Assembly (NCBI RefSeq): GCF_014397785.1
Contig: NZ_VZQQ01000002.1
Span: 310,001 to 374,000, forward strand
Length of the DNA: 64,000 bases
From: Paraburkholderia podalyriae
Lineage (GTDB): Bacteria; Pseudomonadota; Gammaproteobacteria; Burkholderiales; Burkholderiaceae
Direction: 5' to 3'
Shown here: one piece after another, positions 18,510 to 27,265 of the stretch
How the letters are laid out: every line of letters begins with the position of its first letter
Numbering within the stretch: position 1 is the stretch's first letter
The notes under the pieces: generated by a model
Databases searched by the model: none
The model's input: the letters and a program-made list of their open reading frames with translations, nothing else
Told to the model about the DNA's origin: nothing
Program-made: the position numbers and the translations under genes

Positions 18510-20966
18510 TTATGATTGTTGCTGCCGCGATGCCCGCAGCCGCTCACGGGCTTCAGCGTCGCGCCGGGCCTGGCGGCGCCGCAAGAACGAAAACAGACCA
18601 ACCGCGATCAGCACGAGGGCGATGATGCCCAGCGCCTTCAGCATCCACGCGAGCGACAAGCCGAATGAAGCCAGCCACCAGTCGAGGCCGCGCCAGATGC
18701 CGAGATGCCCGACGTAGTAGGTATGCTCGCTCACGAGCGAATCGACTTGCGTGCCGCGGATGGACACGAGGCTTCCCTGGATGGGCTGCTTGCCGGAGTT
18801 CGGCGCATCCAGCAACGCGGAGACCGCATCCGTCAGGCCGTCGGGCTGATTGCTGGCCAGCATGACCACGCTGCGGCCCGGCTGCTTCGGCGATTCGAAG
18901 CCTGCGAGCACGGCGCTCACGCCCGGCCCCGACCAGGCCAGCGACAGGCGGCGGGGTTCGGCGTCGAGGCGCGGGTTGGCATGGAACCAGCCCAGCACGC
19001 GACCCGGCAGATCCGATACGGCGAACTGCGCGCTGTGGTCATACGCCGCGGGCACGGTCCGCGCCCAGTCCATGAGCCAGGCTTGATCCGCACCCGAGGC
19101 GATCACGAGCAGATCCTTGTCGGACGGCATCGCGTCGATGCGCTGACCGCGCAGCACGGTGACGCCGCGCGCCGGATAGCCGGTCGAATCGCCCATGCGG
19201 CCCATCACCGCCAGATACGTGCTGTATTCCTGTGTGCCCGCGTTGGAGCCCAATACGACGTCCGTTCCGGACAGGTCGGCCATCCGCGTGAACGGGAAGC
19301 CCGCCTGGGCGAACGAGGCCAGGTTCGGCATGGCGATGTAGTGCGGGTACTGCGACAGGTCGATCGTCGATTCGGGATCGACCGCGCCGCGCACGTTGTC
19401 GATGATGATGTCCCGGCACTCGCCCTGCTTGATGTAGTCGTACATGTAGCGGAACTGCAACTGGGTATTCGGCTGCAACAGCGCCTCCAGCGGCACTTCC
19501 AGTTTCGCCTGGCGCGGCAGGCTGCTGTCGGGCAAAACTTCACCCCGCAGCTTGCTGCCGCCCTCGAGCCGTTCGAGCGAGAGCAGCGGAATCGACTTCA
19601 TGAACTGGTCACTGACGCTGAACAGCAGCGACGAATTGACCATATAAGGCTGCGGCGTATAGCGGTAATGCAGGTCGATCGGCACGTTGGGCGCGTGCCA
19701 GCCGAACAGGTCGGGCGGCACGCGCGTATTGATGCGGATCAGATCGGGGCTGTAGCCCGACACCTGCAGTTGTTTGGCGTCGATCAGTTCGCCTAACGAC
19801 ACGGGACGGTCGGTGCGCAGCCAGCGCGGCGCATCGTACGGCTTGCGCGGCGCGAGGTCGGCGAACCGCGTGATCAGCGCGCTCGAACCCGACAGCGTGT
19901 GGCTGCCCGTGACCAGCGCGTCGGCGGCCTGCTTGAGTTCCTTGCCGTCACGGCCCATCACCAGCAACAGCTTGCCGTTGGGATCGTTGGGGTTGGTCAC
20001 GACGGCGAGAGTCGGACCTTGCAGCGGCGACGCCGCGAGGCTCGCCTGCGCCGCGCTGTCGACGATGACGACCGCGTTGCCCCTGGCAGGCACGGTAGAG
20101 ATCGATACCGGGAATTGCGCGCCGCGATAGTTCGCCAAGGCGCCGAACCACGACGACACGGCGCCGGCCGCTTCCAGCGCGGCCGTATCAGGATTGCCGG
20201 CGAACACGAACGGCAGGTTCAACCGGCGAATATCGTGCTCGTCGAAGAAGGGTCGCGGCAGGCGAGCCAGATCGCTGGCCTGCACCAGCGGCTCGGTGTC
20301 GATGCTCAGCGTACTGTCGTTGCTGATGTTGGCCCACAGGCTCGAATGCAGCGGGTCTTCGCACTGGTTGGTGTAGTGGCCGATCAGTTGCAGACGAAGC
20401 TTGCTGTTCGCGGTGAACAGATACGGCGGCAGCGTGATAGTGCGCTGCAGGTTGGTGCCGGACGAGTTTTTGGGCACGTCGATCGATGCCGCCACCTGAT
20501 CGTTGACCAGCACATTGATGTGCGACAGATCGGGCAGCAGCGCCGGCGAATAGGCATAGCGCAGGTTCAGTCGCGCACCTGTGACGACCCGATCGTCGCG
20601 CACGCCGACCGGCAGCGTATTGCTGCCGTCGACGCCGCGCAGGTTGAGCGCGTATTGCGCGCCGAGTTGCTGCAGCGAATAGGTCACCGTCGAAGAAGCC
20701 GCGGTAGCGGCTCCGGCGTCCGGCGCGGACTGCAGCGGCGCCGCGTTGCTATCTCCCGTTGCCGGCCGCGCGGACGGGTTGACCGCACCGCCGGCCGAAG
20801 CCGACGCATCCTGCCGCGCAGCGGCGGCAGCCGCCGCTGGTTGCGCGGCCTGGGTTACCGTCGATGTGACAAACACACAACCGAGCAACAGTGCCGGCCA
20901 TACGGGTTGCGCAGTCATGCAACGCGCAAGGCGTGCCCGCGAGATGTCAGGCCGTCTTCTAAACAT
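18510..20966 (-). CDS. bcsB: Cellulose synthase subunit BcsB, second tandem copy
   Basis: An 818-residue periplasmic BcsB: export signal in the first 45 residues, paired carbohydrate-binding and flavodoxin-like domains, and a C-terminal transmembrane helix (around residues 775-800) followed by a basic tail. Shared BcsB landmarks include NPNDPNGKLLLVMGRDGKEL, RKPYDAPRWL and FPFTRMADLSGTDVVLG. It is closer in these landmarks to textbook BcsB than the copy upstream. I prefer the ATG at 20966 because it follows AAGAGG at the right distance and overlaps the previous stop by 8 nt; the ATG at 20990 lies inside the previous gene without such a site. The duplicate arrangement is discussed in the findings. 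Confidence 0.88.
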   Translation of the reverse strand: MFRRRPDISRARLARCMTAQPVWPALLLGCVFVTSTVTQAAQPAAAAAAARQDASASAGGAVNPSARPATGDSNAAPLQSAPDAGAATAASSTVTYSLQQLGAQYALNLRGVDGSNTLPVGVRDDRVVTGARLNLRYAYSPALLPDLSHINVLVNDQVAASIDVPKNSSGTNLQRTITLPPYLFTANSKLRLQLIGHYTNQCEDPLHSSLWANISNDSTLSIDTEPLVQASDLARLPRPFFDEHDIRRLNLPFVFAGNPDTAALEAAGAVSSWFGALANYRGAQFPVSISTVPARGNAVVIVDSAAQASLAASPLQGPTLAVVTNPNDPNGKLLLVMGRDGKELKQAADALVTGSHTLSGSSALITRFADLAPRKPYDAPRWLRTDRPVSLGELIDAKQLQVSGYSPDLIRINTRVPPDLFGWHAPNVPIDLHYRYTPQPYMVNSSLLFSVSDQFMKSIPLLSLERLEGGSKLRGEVLPDSSLPRQAKLEVPLEALLQPNTQLQFRYMYDYIKQGECRDIIIDNVRGAVDPESTIDLSQYPHYIAMPNLASFAQAGFPFTRMADLSGTDVVLGSNAGTQEYSTYLAVMGRMGDSTGYPARGVTVLRGQRIDAMPSDKDLLVIASGADQAWLMDWARTVPAAYDHSAQFAVSDLPGRVLGWFHANPRLDAEPRRLSLAWSGPGVSAVLAGFESPKQPGRSVVMLASNQPDGLTDAVSALLDAPNSGKQPIQGSLVSIRGTQVDSLVSEHTYYVGHLGIWRGLDWWLASFGLSLAWMLKALGIIALVLIAVGLFSFLRRRQARRDAEARERLRASRQQQS

Positions 20967-23283
20967 GAGAACCTCTTCGTCCTTCTTCACGTTGCGATGT
21001 CTGGGGAATATCCAGGTCTAATCGATTCAGGGCACGCCGGTGCAAAAACACGCCGCCGAGCAAACCTATGAGCACGACGCTGGCGAGTGTCGCCACGAGC
21101 AGCAGCAGGATGTGGCTCGCGAAGAACCATTCGAGCGCGAGCCTGGGCGGCAAGGATCCGATGAAATAGCTTCGATCGTTGCTCAGCGTGGTGAGCGTGC
21201 CGTCATGCACGACCACGAGGCTGCCACTGATCTTGTCGTCCGGACGCTTGCTGATGAGGTAGCGGTTGGCTTGCAGCACGTCCACGACAGCGTCGAGACC
21301 GTCCGGCGTATTGCCCGATACGACCACCGCGCTGCGGCCGCGAGCTAGCGGCGACTCGAGTCCCGCCAACATGCCGTCATGGTCGTCGCTGCTATACAGT
21401 GCGGCGATGGCGGCCTCGCGTTCAGCCTGCGCATGCCCACCCGTCAGCTTTTCCCACCACGCGGCGATCCAGCGGTCCGATGAAGCAACCGGAGCGAAGA
21501 AGCCGCGCGGCAGATCATCACGCCATGCTTTGAGCAAGGGCTGGTTATCGCCCGACGCCAGCACGAGCAGGTCCTTGCGACGCAGCGCGTCAACCTGCGC
21601 CGGATCGCCCACTGTCACGCCCAGCACCGGATAACCCGTGGTTTGACCCATGCTGCCCATCAGCGTCAGGTAAGCGGAATAGTCGCCGGCGACCGGCTGT
21701 GCGGGCAGGATCACCGCCGTCCCGGACAGATCGGCCATCCGCGTGAACGGAAAGCCTGCGTCTGCGAAGGCGCGCAGATCCGGCATGGCTGCGTAACGCG
21801 GCAGTTGGGAAATGTCGATCGTCGAAGTCGGATCGATGGCGCTCAGGAGCGGGCCGCCGGGCACATCCTCGACGTGGTCTTTCGGCGCCACGGACTCGTA
21901 GCGATAGTCGAATTGCAGCGTCGTCAACGACGGCAGCAGATAGGTCGGAACGCGTATCACCGCATAACCGTCCGACGCGTCGCCTGTCAGCGGCAAGGTC
22001 TGCAGGGGCGTGTTGCCGGCCAGCACACCGAGCTCCGAGCGCGTTGACTCCGGACGGGCCGTATAACGGTAATGCAGGTTCAGCACCGCGCCGCCGTTGT
22101 CAAAACCGAACAGACCCGGCGGCAGACGCAGGTCCACATTGATCGCCCCAGGGCGAAAGCCCTGCACCGTCAAGCGGTCCGCCGATAGCATCTCGCCCAA
22201 CTGCACCGGGCGGTCACCGGGCAGCCAGTTGGGTGCGTCATAAGGCTTGCGCGGCACCACGGAAACCGGGGCGTCGATCTTGACCCGAGAGCCCGACAGC
22301 GTCTTCGCGCCAAGCACCAGCGCGGTCGCGGCCTCGCGGATCTGCGCGTCGTTGCGGCCCATGACCAGCAGCAGCTTGCCGTTAGCGTCATTGGGGTTGG
22401 GCACGATGGCCAGCATCGGCCCTTCCACCGCAGGCAGGGTCAAGCCCGGCACCTCGCCCGGCAGCGCGAGCACCACCGCATGTCCATGCGCGGGTATCGC
22501 ACCCAGGCTCGCGGAGAAGTGCGCACCGCGATAGCCCGCCTGCGCACCCAGCCACGAGGTCACGATACCGGCCGATTCGAGGAGCTGCGCGCGAGGCGCT
22601 TGCGGCAGCACGACGGGCAGGTCCACCCTGCGCACATCGCGCACGTCGAGGAACGGCGCGGGCAGTTGCGACAGGTCACTGGACAGGGTCGCCGGAACCA
22701 CGGTCAGTTCCAGCGCACTGTCCGGCCCGGGCTTCAGCCACAGGTCGGAACTCAGCGGATTGTTGCCCTGATCGCTCGCCTTGCTATGCGCGATCAACTC
22801 GAGGGTGAGCTGGTTGAACCCGGACAGCAGCGACACCGGCAGATCCACACTGATATGCGCCGGCGTCCGCGGTGCCGGTTCGGGCAACGCTACGGTCGCC
22901 CCCACAACGCTGTTGAGCAACACATTGAGATGCGAGAGCGTAGGCAGCAATGTGGACGAGTAACTGTAGTCCAGCACGAGCCGCGCGCTGACCACGCGCT
23001 CGTCGCGGCGCAAACCGAAGTTCATGCCCGCATAGGCATCCTCGCCGAGCAAGGTCAATCCCTGCTCCGCGTTTTGCCGCAACAGCGGGATCCGGTAGGT
23101 ATACGCGTCGGCCGGCGCCGCCGCGCTGAGTTCCGGGTGCGGGCTTTGCCGCACGGCATCGACCGGGACAGCCGACGCGGCCAGCACGTCGCCCGCTCCG
23201 AGCAACAGGACCGAACACAACACCGCGCCCAACCGGCGCGCGCTCGTCAAGGAGCGCAAAAGCGACAGGTAGCCGACCCTCAC
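20959..23283 (-). CDS. bcsB: Cellulose synthase subunit BcsB, first tandem copy
   Basis: A 774-residue BcsB paralogue starting at GTG and overlapping the bcsA stop (GTGA). It has a signal peptide (residues 10-36), the same order of domains as the next gene, and the same landmarks in diverged form (NPNDANGKLLLVMGRNDAQI, RKPYDAPNWL, FPFTRMADLSGTAVIL), then a C-terminal membrane helix (around 725-750). It differs from the second copy throughout, so the duplication is old or one copy was acquired. Because of its direct overlap with bcsA this copy is likely the one translated stoichiometrically with the synthase. Confidence 0.9.
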   Translation of the reverse strand: MRVGYLSLLRSLTSARRLGAVLCSVLLLGAGDVLAASAVPVDAVRQSPHPELSAAAPADAYTYRIPLLRQNAEQGLTLLGEDAYAGMNFGLRRDERVVSARLVLDYSYSSTLLPTLSHLNVLLNSVVGATVALPEPAPRTPAHISVDLPVSLLSGFNQLTLELIAHSKASDQGNNPLSSDLWLKPGPDSALELTVVPATLSSDLSQLPAPFLDVRDVRRVDLPVVLPQAPRAQLLESAGIVTSWLGAQAGYRGAHFSASLGAIPAHGHAVVLALPGEVPGLTLPAVEGPMLAIVPNPNDANGKLLLVMGRNDAQIREAATALVLGAKTLSGSRVKIDAPVSVVPRKPYDAPNWLPGDRPVQLGEMLSADRLTVQGFRPGAINVDLRLPPGLFGFDNGGAVLNLHYRYTARPESTRSELGVLAGNTPLQTLPLTGDASDGYAVIRVPTYLLPSLTTLQFDYRYESVAPKDHVEDVPGGPLLSAIDPTSTIDISQLPRYAAMPDLRAFADAGFPFTRMADLSGTAVILPAQPVAGDYSAYLTLMGSMGQTTGYPVLGVTVGDPAQVDALRRKDLLVLASGDNQPLLKAWRDDLPRGFFAPVASSDRWIAAWWEKLTGGHAQAEREAAIAALYSSDDHDGMLAGLESPLARGRSAVVVSGNTPDGLDAVVDVLQANRYLISKRPDDKISGSLVVVHDGTLTTLSNDRSYFIGSLPPRLALEWFFASHILLLLVATLASVVLIGLLGGVFLHRRALNRLDLDIPQTSQREEGRRGSHV

Positions 23284-25535
23284 GATTGCTTTGTTCCCAA
23301 GTCGCTTGCCGGGTCTGCGGGCGAACGGCCAAGGCGCTCACGCCCACCCAGGAACAGATGCCGGAACAACTCCCCGAAGCCGCGCATGCCGATGCCGAGC
23401 ACCTCAAACAGGCTTCGCAGCGGCCTGTCGGGACGATATCTGCCCCATGAGGCGATCCAGCTGTCGGCGCGCGAAAACGTCGCCCCTATCCAGGCGCGCT
23501 CCTGAGCGATCGTCAGGGTCGGAAAACTCACGCCGATGGTGCGTCCGCGGCACACCTGCACTTCGGCCGGGAAAACGTCCTCGTAGTCGTCGCGCAACAC
23601 CGCCACCGTGATGCGATCGCCGTGCTCCGGCAACGGTGCACCCTCAGGCAGCACCAGCCCCAGACCACCGTGCGAATAGTCGCTGGTCTGACAGTCGATG
23701 CGAGTTCCGTCGGCGTGAATCACGGCGGCCGGCAGTTCGATCTGGACCCGCGGAGCGAGACGCAACTGTCTCGATTCGCTCGCTACGCCCGCGGCCGCGC
23801 TGAGGTTCATGATGTTGTAGGTTACCCATACCAGGTTGAACAGAATGCTCGTCGCTTCGGGCCAGCCCGGACTGCGGATCAGACCTGCGACACCCACCAT
23901 GAATCCGGTCAGATTGATGAGCAGCAGAACGATGTAGGGCCGGGCCATCGCCCAGTCCAGGAAGGACTGACGGATCACACCGCCCTTGGACGTCACGTTG
24001 AAGCCTTTGCTGCCTGGAAAGAGTACGGCTTGCAACGCGGGCAGAATCACGTACCAGGCCAGTACCGTTTCATAGACTTCGCTCCAGAATGAATGTCGGA
24101 AACGCCCTTGAATGCGCGAGGCGCCGACGCTCGAAATGACGAGGTGCGGCACGACATAGGCCAGCACCATCAGTGCGGAAGCATGAAAGACTTGCGCGCC
24201 AAAGAACAGATACGCCATCGGTGTGATCAGAAACACGATGCGCGGCAAGCCGAAGAAAAAGTGCATCATCGCGCTCAGGTAACACAGACGCTGTGGCAGT
24301 GTTAGCCCTGCGATCAACAGCGGGTTGAAGCGACGGAATATTTCCGCCATGCCTCGTGCCCAGCGTATGCGCTGGCCGACGTGACGCCCCAGACTCTCGG
24401 TGGCGAGACCCGCTGCCTGAGGGATGGCGAGATAGGCCGTGTTGTAACCCCTCATGCTCATCTTGAGCGCGGTGAGCGCATCTTCCGTGACACTTTCCGT
24501 CGCCACGCCGCCTACATCCTCGAGCGCCGAACGCCGCAGCACCGCGCAGGAACCGCAGAAAAAGGCGGCATTCCACAAGTCGTTGCCGTTTTGCAGCACG
24601 CCGTAAAACAGGTCGCCCTCGTTGGGCACCTTGCGGAAGGTTTCGAGGTTGCGCTCGAACGGATCGGGCGAGTAGAAGACGTGCGGCGTCTGCACCATGG
24701 CCATCTTCGGATCTTTCAGGAACCAACCCATGCAGACCTGCAGGAACGAGCGCGTGGTGACGTGATCGCAGTCGAACACTGCGATGTACTCGCCGCTCGT
24801 CCTGGAGAGTGCCGCGTTGAGATTGCCTGCTTTGGCATGCGCGTTGTCCGGCCGGGTCAGATAATCCACGCCAGCCTGCTCGCAGAATTGCCGGAATTCG
24901 TCACGACGGCCGTCGTCCAGCACATACACGCGCAGCTTGTCGGCCGGCCAGTCGAGCAGCGTGGCGGCCAGCACCGACTGCCGCACGACCTGAAGCGGCT
25001 CATTGAACGTGGGAATGTACACATCCACCGTCGGCCATGCCGAGCTATCGGCCGGCAATCGCGCAGGCCGGCGATGCAGAGGCCAGAGCGTCTGAAAGTA
25101 GCTGCACAACAGCATGAGCACCGCATACCCTTCGGCCAGCAGCAGAAGGCAGCCAAAGGTCATGTCGAGCGAGGTGGTAAAGGACAGCGTCTGCGTCAGG
25201 CGCCAGTACAGGTAGCGCAAGGACATAAACACCGACAACGCCACCATGGACACCGTGATGATCCTGCCGCGAATGCGGTTCAGCAGAATCGCGACGACCA
25301 TGCAAAGGATGCCAAACGTCCATTGCTTCGACACGGCCAGATTGACCGTCATGGCAGAAGTGAACAACAGCGCGGCCAATAGCGTCACTGCCAGCCGCAG
25401 CCAGTTCGACGCCCATAGCGGTGTCCCCGCTTCCAGAAGTTTGTGGTCCCAACCTCCGGCATCGTCACTCTGGTCCGTGTTGCGCGTTTGCCGCCGCTGC
25501 TCCGTCTTGCTCAGCCTACGTTTGATCTGTGCCAT
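23280..25535 (-). CDS. bcsA: Cellulose synthase catalytic subunit BcsA (UDP-forming)
   Basis: A 751-residue inner-membrane glycosyltransferase family 2 protein that polymerises UDP-glucose into beta-1,4-glucan and moves it through the membrane. Motifs seen: VLDDGRR (about residue 205), the DCD metal site in FDCDHV (about 253), TED in VTEDALTALK (about 350) and QRIRWARGM, the QxxRW signature (about 390). The C-terminal PilZ domain is intact, with RLAPR (about 593) and DYSHGGLG (about 622), so activity should depend on cyclic di-GMP. About eight membrane segments flank the catalytic domain. Its ATG lies 11 nt after the stop of the bcsQ relic, with only a weak ribosome binding site, suggesting translational coupling. 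Confidence 0.95.
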   Translation of the reverse strand: MAQIKRRLSKTEQRRQTRNTDQSDDAGGWDHKLLEAGTPLWASNWLRLAVTLLAALLFTSAMTVNLAVSKQWTFGILCMVVAILLNRIRGRIITVSMVALSVFMSLRYLYWRLTQTLSFTTSLDMTFGCLLLLAEGYAVLMLLCSYFQTLWPLHRRPARLPADSSAWPTVDVYIPTFNEPLQVVRQSVLAATLLDWPADKLRVYVLDDGRRDEFRQFCEQAGVDYLTRPDNAHAKAGNLNAALSRTSGEYIAVFDCDHVTTRSFLQVCMGWFLKDPKMAMVQTPHVFYSPDPFERNLETFRKVPNEGDLFYGVLQNGNDLWNAAFFCGSCAVLRRSALEDVGGVATESVTEDALTALKMSMRGYNTAYLAIPQAAGLATESLGRHVGQRIRWARGMAEIFRRFNPLLIAGLTLPQRLCYLSAMMHFFFGLPRIVFLITPMAYLFFGAQVFHASALMVLAYVVPHLVISSVGASRIQGRFRHSFWSEVYETVLAWYVILPALQAVLFPGSKGFNVTSKGGVIRQSFLDWAMARPYIVLLLINLTGFMVGVAGLIRSPGWPEATSILFNLVWVTYNIMNLSAAAGVASESRQLRLAPRVQIELPAAVIHADGTRIDCQTSDYSHGGLGLVLPEGAPLPEHGDRITVAVLRDDYEDVFPAEVQVCRGRTIGVSFPTLTIAQERAWIGATFSRADSWIASWGRYRPDRPLRSLFEVLGIGMRGFGELFRHLFLGGRERLGRSPADPASDLGTKQS

Positions 25536-25546
25536 GGAAAGGTCTT

Positions 25547-25642
25547 CTAGCGCGTGCGCCGGTTCGGCACGACGCGCAGGTTCGCGGCTACCGTGGTTTT
25601 AACCAGGCCGTCATTGACGGAAAAGACTGTGACGAAGTTCAT
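25547..25642 (-). pseudogene. bcsQ: Relic of bcsQ: first 31 codons with degraded Walker A
   Basis: A short reading frame of 31 codons lies exactly where bcsQ is found in related operons, between bcsP and bcsA. Its start overlaps the bcsP stop (ATGA) and its stop is 11 nt before bcsA. The peptide contains DGLVKTTVAANL, which lines up with the ParA/MinD-type Walker A of BcsQ (GGVGKTT-x-x-ANL); the first Lys, the second Gly and the Gly before the catalytic Lys have been replaced. After residue 22 similarity ends. I read this as the 5' stump left after deletion of most of bcsQ. It is too short to be an ATPase. It may persist because it keeps ribosomes flowing from bcsP to bcsA. Confidence 0.7.
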
Positions 25643-26061
25643 GACGTCTGGCGTTGCGGAACACCTTCTTGAGGCTCACTCCGTTCCCGCAGGCGCGCAA
25701 ACACGGCGCGCAGAGAGTCCGGCTGTTGAGGAGCGGTGACAGGTTCGGGATTGAACTGAAGGACCGGCTGTTCGGGGGCGGCTTGCAATACCGGAAGAGA
25801 TCCGGACACCGCAGCGGGGACGGCTGGCGCAATCAGCTGCGGCGGCGCAGCGGGTGCCACTTCAGTCACATCGGCGGGAAGAACGGCTTCAGCCTCGCGA
25901 GCCGAGTGGTCCCGGGTCGTGTCCCCTGGCGACGACGTGGTCTGCATGGACCAACGCCCACGCGAACCTTGCACCTGCTCTTTTCTTTCTATTTCTTGAT
26001 AATGCGACGGGCTCACGCCCAACATCTGGAAGAGATTCGAAATGTCTGATGCACTGCTCAT
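25639..26061 (-). CDS. bcsP: Proline-rich cellulose biosynthesis protein BcsP (BcsR-like N-terminus)
   Basis: A 140-residue cytoplasmic protein that opens the operon. Residues 1-25 (SDISNLFQMLGVSPSHYQEI) resemble the short helical BcsR motif; the middle is Pro/Ala-rich and apparently disordered; the C-terminus has a charged helix (SLRAVFARLRERSE). This combination is characteristic of the proline-rich accessory proteins BcsO/BcsP in beta- and gammaproteobacterial bcs loci. BcsR/BcsQ pairs are involved in targeting and stabilising the synthase; here BcsQ is lost, so any partner of this protein is uncertain. Confidence 0.75.
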   Translation of the reverse strand: MSSASDISNLFQMLGVSPSHYQEIERKEQVQGSRGRWSMQTTSSPGDTTRDHSAREAEAVLPADVTEVAPAAPPQLIAPAVPAAVSGSLPVLQAAPEQPVLQFNPEPVTAPQQPDSLRAVFARLRERSEPQEGVPQRQTS

Positions 26062-26459
26062 GCGCCATCCCCGTCGAACTGGCCATATTATTTGTTGCAG
26101 ATTGCGCCGCGTACCGCCCGGGCAATCTGCTGTAATTTTTACTTACCGAATAAGGAAACCATTATTTCCGTTACATCATTGCGTCCGCCATAAATAATTC
26201 CCAAATCGTGAGGCGGCACCGTTGATACACCCGCCCTTTAGAGACCTCTTCAGGAGGGCCGCGCCCAGGTCTTATTTTTCAGCCAAGGCGACCGAGGGCC
26301 GCGCCGCTGCGGTACGAGCGTGTAACTCATGAGATACCCTTGGGCTCAGGATGAGCGGCGCGTATTGTACAGCGGAACTTAATACGTGGCCCCAAATAAC
26401 TCCAATCTATATATCGGCTATTCCAGAGCAAAGTTAAGCGTTTAAAATGTTAAATATTG
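26062..26459 (-). promoter_or_regulatory. Intergenic region and leader upstream of the bcs operon
   Basis: About 400 bp with clearly lower GC than the flanking genes and no convincing reading frame. Because the operon runs leftwards from 26061, this must hold its promoter. I see a hairpin near the start codon (separate entry) and several AT-rich stretches (26130-26175, 26380-26460), but no sequence I can name as a known activator site and no cyclic di-GMP riboswitch (GEMM) signature. Confidence 0.45.
26097..26130 (-). promoter_or_regulatory. Hairpin in the bcsP leader
   Basis: GCAGATTGC and GCAATCTGC form perfect 9-bp arms around a 16-nt GC-rich loop. In the bcs transcript it would fold 36-69 nt upstream of the bcsP start codon. 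There is no U-run after it, so it is not a simple terminator; it could be an operator dyad or a leader structure. Confidence 0.4.
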
Positions 26460-26840
26460 TCAGTCAAACGTTTGCTTTTTATTGGGCGTCCGATTATTCC
26501 CGAATTTGCGCTGGGAATCGGTTTTGAAAAGCGCGCCGTGGTGTTGCTGTCGGTAAATCCGCATCGATGGATACCACGGACTGTCGTCGCGCCCGAGCAT
26601 CCACACCCAACGCGGGTTGACGTCGAGCAGCAGCCGTGTCGGCACACCGGGCGCGCCCGACAGATGAGCAACCGACGTGCATACGGTAATGACCAGATCG
26701 AGATTGCCGACGAGCGTCGCAGACTCGTCGAACGACTTCAGCTCTTTCGTGCAGTCGACAAACATCCAGTCCGTCGGACGCCATCGTCGCAAGCTCTTTC
26801 TCGCCGTCGACCTGCAGGCTATAGAGTCACCCCTGAACAA
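26460..26840 (-). pseudogene. C-terminal remnant of a TPR/GT9-like glycosyltransferase
   Basis: A frame of about 126 codons whose central part, DLVITVCTSVAHLSGAPG followed by DDSPWYPSMRIYRQ, matches the C-terminal end of the TPR-glycosyltransferase encoded at 41004-42743 (DLVISVDTSTAHLAGALG … SDTPWYPCARLFRQ). The N-terminal TPR array and most of the transferase domain are absent and the first 30 residues are unrelated, so this is a truncated remnant, not a working gene. It lies beside IS debris, consistent with decay of a once larger locus upstream of bcs. Confidence 0.7.
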
Positions 26841-26862
26841 TTCGTTTCTCGTATCGCCAACG

Positions 26863-27265
26863 TCAGGTCATCAGGTCGGCGGCGATCTTGTGGTTGAATA
26901 GCGCAGCAAGGATGAAGACACAAAGAAGCCACAGCTCGGCATACGGATTGCCCGGCATCGAGCGCATGCCGACCACCAGGCCCTCCTTGTGCGTTGTCGT
27001 GATCGACACTTTCACGCCGAACTCGTAGGGAGTGCGAGCCTTGCCCTTCGCCAGACACTCGACTTCCGGGCGTGCAGCGCACAGAGCTTTTTTTGTCCTT
27101 CTGCTTTTGCGCCAGGATGCGTTTCGTGCCGCCAATCAGCTCCATCAAGGCAGCACGGTCTGAGTCGGCCACCTGGGCCACCTGTCGCTCCACATCACGC
27201 ATGACCCGGCCAACGTGCGAGCGTAACGTGCGCAACGCTTTTCTCATGTTTGTACTGCTTCGCAT
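26863..27265 (-). pseudogene. Fragmented IS5-family transposase
   Basis: Two overlapping minus-strand frames together resemble the central part of an IS5-family (DDE) transposase. One holds ALRTLRSHVGRVMRDVERQV and …GGTKRILAQKQKDKK; after a frameshift near 27095 the other continues with EVECLAKGKARTPYEFGVKV and VVGMRSMPGNPY. Both ends are missing and the reading past NPY diverges at once, so the element is truncated as well as frameshifted. No terminal inverted repeats could be found, and no full IS remains. Confidence 0.72.

Noticed and set aside
26062..26459. Cyclic di-GMP riboswitch ahead of the bcs operon
   Set aside because: I looked for GEMM-type conserved segments and did not see them; only a simple hairpin is present.
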